A stretch of DNA of 64,000 nt from an uncultured Acetatifactor sp. (GTDB lineage Bacteria > Bacillota > Clostridia > Lachnospirales > Lachnospiraceae), in NCBI GenBank assembly GCA_910584435.1, contig CAJUAP010000013.1, positions 1 to 64,000 on the forward strand, in the 5' to 3' direction. The position numbers were made by a program, and so were the translations under genes. Of this stretch, positions 61,290 to 64,000 are shown one piece after another; the first letter of the stretch is position 1, and every line of letters begins with the position of its first letter. The notes below the pieces were generated by a model that saw only the letters and a list, made by a program, of their open reading frames with translations, did no database searches and was not told the origin of the DNA.

Positions 61290-61324
61290 GCATCCTTTAA
61301 CGTCCAAAGTGCAGGATGCTTATT
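61285..61324 (+). terminator. Hairpin after the 23-residue peptide
   Basis: AATAAGCATCCT pairs perfectly with AGGATGCTTATT around a 16-base loop. The 3' side is only moderately T-rich. Confidence 0.55.
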
Positions 61325-61359
61325 CTAAGTCAATTATATTACTGAGGGCAATGGGGAAA

Positions 61360-61791
61360 TCAATTCTGCCACCCCCTCATCCTCTCTGCAGCAGTCTGCA
61401 GGTAAACGGACACTGCCATCATAGCCGATATGATATAACCGGCAAATGTCATGTATTCATATCCGAAGAAAAGCAGCGGTGCCAGAGAAGAAAGCACCGC
61501 AATAACACTGCATACCAATACTGCTATCTTTACAATCTCTGCTTTTTGGAACCTGAACAGAGCAGCAATGCCAAGCACAATCACTGCAGCTGTTAAGACC
61601 CCCGTAATTATGGGAGCAAAATTTGCATACCCCATAACCGTCAAATCAAAATAAGAAAATGTTTGTTTTATGGTTTCTCCCGAACCGGGCGCAAAAATCA
61701 GAACCGCCCCCAGCGGCAGCAGCTCCAAAATCAATGCAGCCGCGGAAAATGCAATAGCAATGGCATAACAAATCCTGCTGTTTCCTTTCAT
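61360..61791 (-). CDS. Four-helix membrane protein of unknown function
   Basis: The 143-residue protein has four hydrophobic helices: YAIAIAFSAAALILELLPLG, IITGVLTAAVIVLGIAALF, IAVLVCSVIAVLSSLAPLLF and YIISAMMAVSVYLQTA. An extracytoplasmic loop with GSGETIKQTFSYFDLT lies between the first two. No family is recognised. It stands alone, with about 160 bases on its 5' side to the transglutaminase-like gene. Confidence 0.6.
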   Translation of the reverse strand: MKGNSRICYAIAIAFSAAALILELLPLGAVLIFAPGSGETIKQTFSYFDLTVMGYANFAPIITGVLTAAVIVLGIAALFRFQKAEIVKIAVLVCSVIAVLSSLAPLLFFGYEYMTFAGYIISAMMAVSVYLQTAAERMRGWQN

Positions 61792-61952
61792 ATACCGCCC
61801 CCTGGTTCAATTCCGCCCCCGCCATAATGTCATAACTGCACATCAACAAAATCTGCAGTAACCTGATGCGAAAGACCGCCAGCCATACATGGCTGCCTCA
61901 GATAGATTCGTAAATTCCGTCGGCCTTACGCAATGCAGCTTTGGCACCGATT

Positions 61953-63482
61953 CTAATAAGTATATACATTATGATAGATGCGATAATATCCGCCGCCCAG
62001 ACGCTTTATCTGAATCCTGATCACAAAATGCTCCGCTTCCAGCTCCTTCAATGCCTCATCCACATACTTCTTCTTATAATCACCGTTGAGATATGCCTGC
62101 TCCACAGTATTCCACAGAGACTCCGGAATGACATTGTCATACTGCTTATCCCCCTTGCCCACTTCCTTCAGCAGCCTTAAACAATCCTTATAGTATTCAT
62201 CCATGGTTTCACGCACTTCATCTTCGGTAATCCCGGCAATTTCCAGGTTCTGCTGCTTCTTTTCCTCCGCAGTCAGCCCCATATCAATATTCGAGTTTGG
62301 ATTGCCCTCCCAGCGCAGCGGCTCCGAGGGATTGGGATTAATAAATTCCGCAATATCTGAGGTAATTCCCGTATCCTCCTCCGTATCCTGGCCGAATCCC
62401 GTTACACAGGCAGGCAGATACACGGACAATCCTGTTCTCATATGTGTGGCTGCAAACGCTCTGTCGGACTTGTTATAATAATCATAGGTGGATGGCTCCG
62501 TATCATCCCATGTGACATCCACATTATAATAATTTCCATCCAGTTTTACAATATTCCATGCATGATCCTCCCCTGCATAACCGGTACAATAATAACAGGG
62601 AATCCCCAATTGCTGCAGCAGATACTGATACGCCCTGGCATAACCTGCGCAGACACTCTTTCCCTGAACCAAAGCGCTGTAAGCACTTTGATTCATGGGT
62701 GCATTGACATCATAGTCCGCTGCCAGCATCAGACCGTCATGGGCATATTGCTCCTTTTCCGTATTCGTGCCCATGGCGCCTGCCCCTGACAGAATCCGAA
62801 GGGCATACAGCTGGAAATCCTGTTTTGCCGCCTCCAGATTCGATGCCGTTTGATTGTACTTCAATGTGATCTCCACACAGCTTCCATCCGGCAGATATTT
62901 ACAGGAATACCCTCCCTCCAGCCAGAACATCTCCGGGTGATCGTTATAGACTGCTTCATATACATTCTTAATCTGCGCTATATTCACAGGGACCACAGGA
63001 CCGAAGGTCTGTACCAGACTCTGTCCGTTGGCATAGATCTGGCAGTATAACTGCTGCATATCACTGTTCAGCATGGCATAATAGGGATAAAATTCCTCAT
63101 CAAAAGTAAGCCCCGCTCCCGTATTTCCAACAGGCGCAGTTTCTACTACGCTTCCTTCTTCCTGCGGAACCTGCTGCGCTTCTTCCTTTATGGGTTCACA
63201 GTCTGTTCTTCCGCTGACAGATGCCGGCGTCCTGCCGGGCCGGCTGTCGGGTATCACATAGTTTACCCTGCCTGAGCCGTTCACCCAGTTTATATTAATC
63301 CCAGGCTCAACATCCATATAGACGCCGCCTTCCATCTTCGTCCCGGAACCGTTCAGCTTATCTGCAATCTGTTCCGTCAATGACGGCTGGAATGCCAGCA
63401 CTAACACTCCCGCACATCCCGCCATAATCAACCCTGCAATTGAATAGAAAATAATCTTAACAATTTTCAAATCTTCACACAT
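61953..63482 (-). CDS. Membrane-anchored transglutaminase-like protein
   Basis: The 509-residue protein has an N-terminal hydrophobic anchor (IIFYSIAGLIMAGCAGVLVL), a low-complexity linker, and a transglutaminase-like core with Cys (GKSVCAGYARAYQYLLQQLG), His (GEDHAWNIV) and Asp (YNVDVTWDDT) in the family order. The LIMAGC segment could be a lipobox. A helical C-terminal region of about 130 residues follows. It is a relative of the lipoprotein at 50545-52032 (both have DHPE(L/M)F and the same triad spacing). It lies eight bases upstream of nothing further on its 3' side and eight bases after the S24/S26-like gene, so those two are probably co-transcribed. Confidence 0.8.
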   Translation of the reverse strand: MCEDLKIVKIIFYSIAGLIMAGCAGVLVLAFQPSLTEQIADKLNGSGTKMEGGVYMDVEPGININWVNGSGRVNYVIPDSRPGRTPASVSGRTDCEPIKEEAQQVPQEEGSVVETAPVGNTGAGLTFDEEFYPYYAMLNSDMQQLYCQIYANGQSLVQTFGPVVPVNIAQIKNVYEAVYNDHPEMFWLEGGYSCKYLPDGSCVEITLKYNQTASNLEAAKQDFQLYALRILSGAGAMGTNTEKEQYAHDGLMLAADYDVNAPMNQSAYSALVQGKSVCAGYARAYQYLLQQLGIPCYYCTGYAGEDHAWNIVKLDGNYYNVDVTWDDTEPSTYDYYNKSDRAFAATHMRTGLSVYLPACVTGFGQDTEEDTGITSDIAEFINPNPSEPLRWEGNPNSNIDMGLTAEEKKQQNLEIAGITEDEVRETMDEYYKDCLRLLKEVGKGDKQYDNVIPESLWNTVEQAYLNGDYKKKYVDEALKELEAEHFVIRIQIKRLGGGYYRIYHNVYTY

Positions 63483-63490
63483 TCTGCCGT

Positions 63491-63928
63491 CTATGGGCCA
63501 AACTTAATTTTACGCAACAATCTCTTCCCGGCCGCCGCTGCATGGGAAATAACCGGCCGAAACGGCCTGAGCCGCAGCCAGATACCGGATAAAATAACAT
63601 ACACCGGGTGTCTTACGGAAAATTTTACCCCGTTTCTAATCACACCGATTAAAATGCCCTTCACCTGCTCCGGCTTCAGAGGACCCTCAACCGCTCTCTG
63701 GTTGTCTCCCACCAGATACAATTGATCACCCCTGCGTTTCCAGATGCGGTGAAGCACCAGGATGCTCTTCTCCCTGCGATACAGCACCACATCCCCTCTC
63801 TTTAACGCCTCTCTCTCTACAGGCGCTATCAGAGCCTCATCCCGTCCCGGAACGAACAACGGATACATGCTATATCCCTGAGGTCTAATCTGTATGACAT
63901 TTCCTTCCAAAAGCAACTCTTCTTCCAT
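63491..63928 (-). CDS. S24/S26 (SipW-like) peptidase family protein
   Basis: The 145-residue protein has the signal-peptidase-like pattern: a Ser in RPQGYSMYPLFVPG, GDVVLYRR, LVLHRIWKR where His replaces the usual Lys as in SipW or eukaryotic types, and LVGDNQ. It lacks an N-terminal membrane anchor but has a hydrophobic C-terminal stretch (VYVILSGIWLRL). Related small proteins occur beside peptide-modification genes. The frame stays open upstream to the window edge (24 codons), so a longer N-terminus is possible. It lies eight bases before the transglutaminase-like gene. Confidence 0.7.
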   Translation of the reverse strand: MEEELLLEGNVIQIRPQGYSMYPLFVPGRDEALIAPVEREALKRGDVVLYRREKSILVLHRIWKRRGDQLYLVGDNQRAVEGPLKPEQVKGILIGVIRNGVKFSVRHPVYVILSGIWLRLRPFRPVISHAAAAGKRLLRKIKFGP

Positions 63929-64000
63929 CTCCTGAAGCCCCTCATTTTGAAGCTGATTTCCCCATGCAATGCCCTTCCGATTACCATTTGCGGAGACGTC

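Overview
This window looks like the chromosome of a spore-forming gut or rumen Clostridia, most likely a Lachnospiraceae member. The evidence is a complete spoIIIA operon (spoIIIAA to spoIIIAH), spoIVB, the conserved run asp23-nusB-xseA-xseB-ispA-dxs-tlyA-nadK-argR-recN, an HrcA-type CIRCE operator, an [FeFe] hydrogenase and Firmicutes-style ribosome binding sites. No rRNA, tRNA or CRISPR array was recognised. All family names come from sequence recognition alone; no search was run.

Layout. 1-6.1 kb: a broken gene end, a 2-hydroxyacyl-CoA dehydratase family protein, a secreted repeat protein and a mannitol dehydrogenase/fructuronate reductase family enzyme. 6.1-8.7 kb: htpG with two acidic linkers, a perfect CIRCE operator and a long leader holding a structured repeat. 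9-12.5 kb: convergent envelope or polysaccharide-type genes (DUF4874/DUF4832 type and DUF2194 type). 12.7-17.7 kb: an ECF sigma factor, a membrane protein, an ABC ATPase and two permease-like proteins in one operon. 17.8-19.4 kb: an AAA ATPase fused to a nuclease-like domain. 19.6-23.3 kb: an [FeFe] hydrogenase coupled to a NuoF-tail/GltD fusion flavoprotein. 23.5-29.2 kb: a CDP-glycerol glycerophosphotransferase-like protein downstream of a 1246-residue four-enzyme fusion. 29.5-33.8 kb: a MerR regulator divergent from a heterodimeric ABC exporter, with the classic 19-bp-spacer promoter. 33.9-37.9 kb: an AT-rich accessory island bounded by partial copies of the 3' end of spoIVB. It carries a RelE/ParE-type toxin and antitoxin, an AlbA-domain protein with a frameshift, a degenerate tyrosine-recombinase-like protein and a gene remnant. 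37.9-54.9 kb: spoIVB and the housekeeping block, with prfC, deoB and a transglutaminase-like lipoprotein also present. 55.0-60.9 kb: the spoIIIA operon behind a sigma-E-like promoter. 61-64 kb: a pseudogene, a 23-residue hydrophobic peptide, a membrane protein, a second transglutaminase-like protein and an S24/S26 peptidase-like protein.

Two threads run through the window. First, a structured intergenic repeat family (called R1 here, about 80-160 bp per unit, three nested hairpins) occurs at five loci. At four of them it supplies the stop codon or the last codons of the upstream gene; at the fifth it lies in the htpG leader. Second, tandem repeats and low-complexity insertions occur in several spoIIIA spacers and proteins, in a permease, in both transglutaminase neighbours and in IspA, where the insertion is cysteine-rich.

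The most unusual items are the four-enzyme fusion with its glycerophosphotransferase partner, the repeated use of the 3' end of spoIVB as an integration site, the R1 family, and the nine-cysteine insertion inside IspA.
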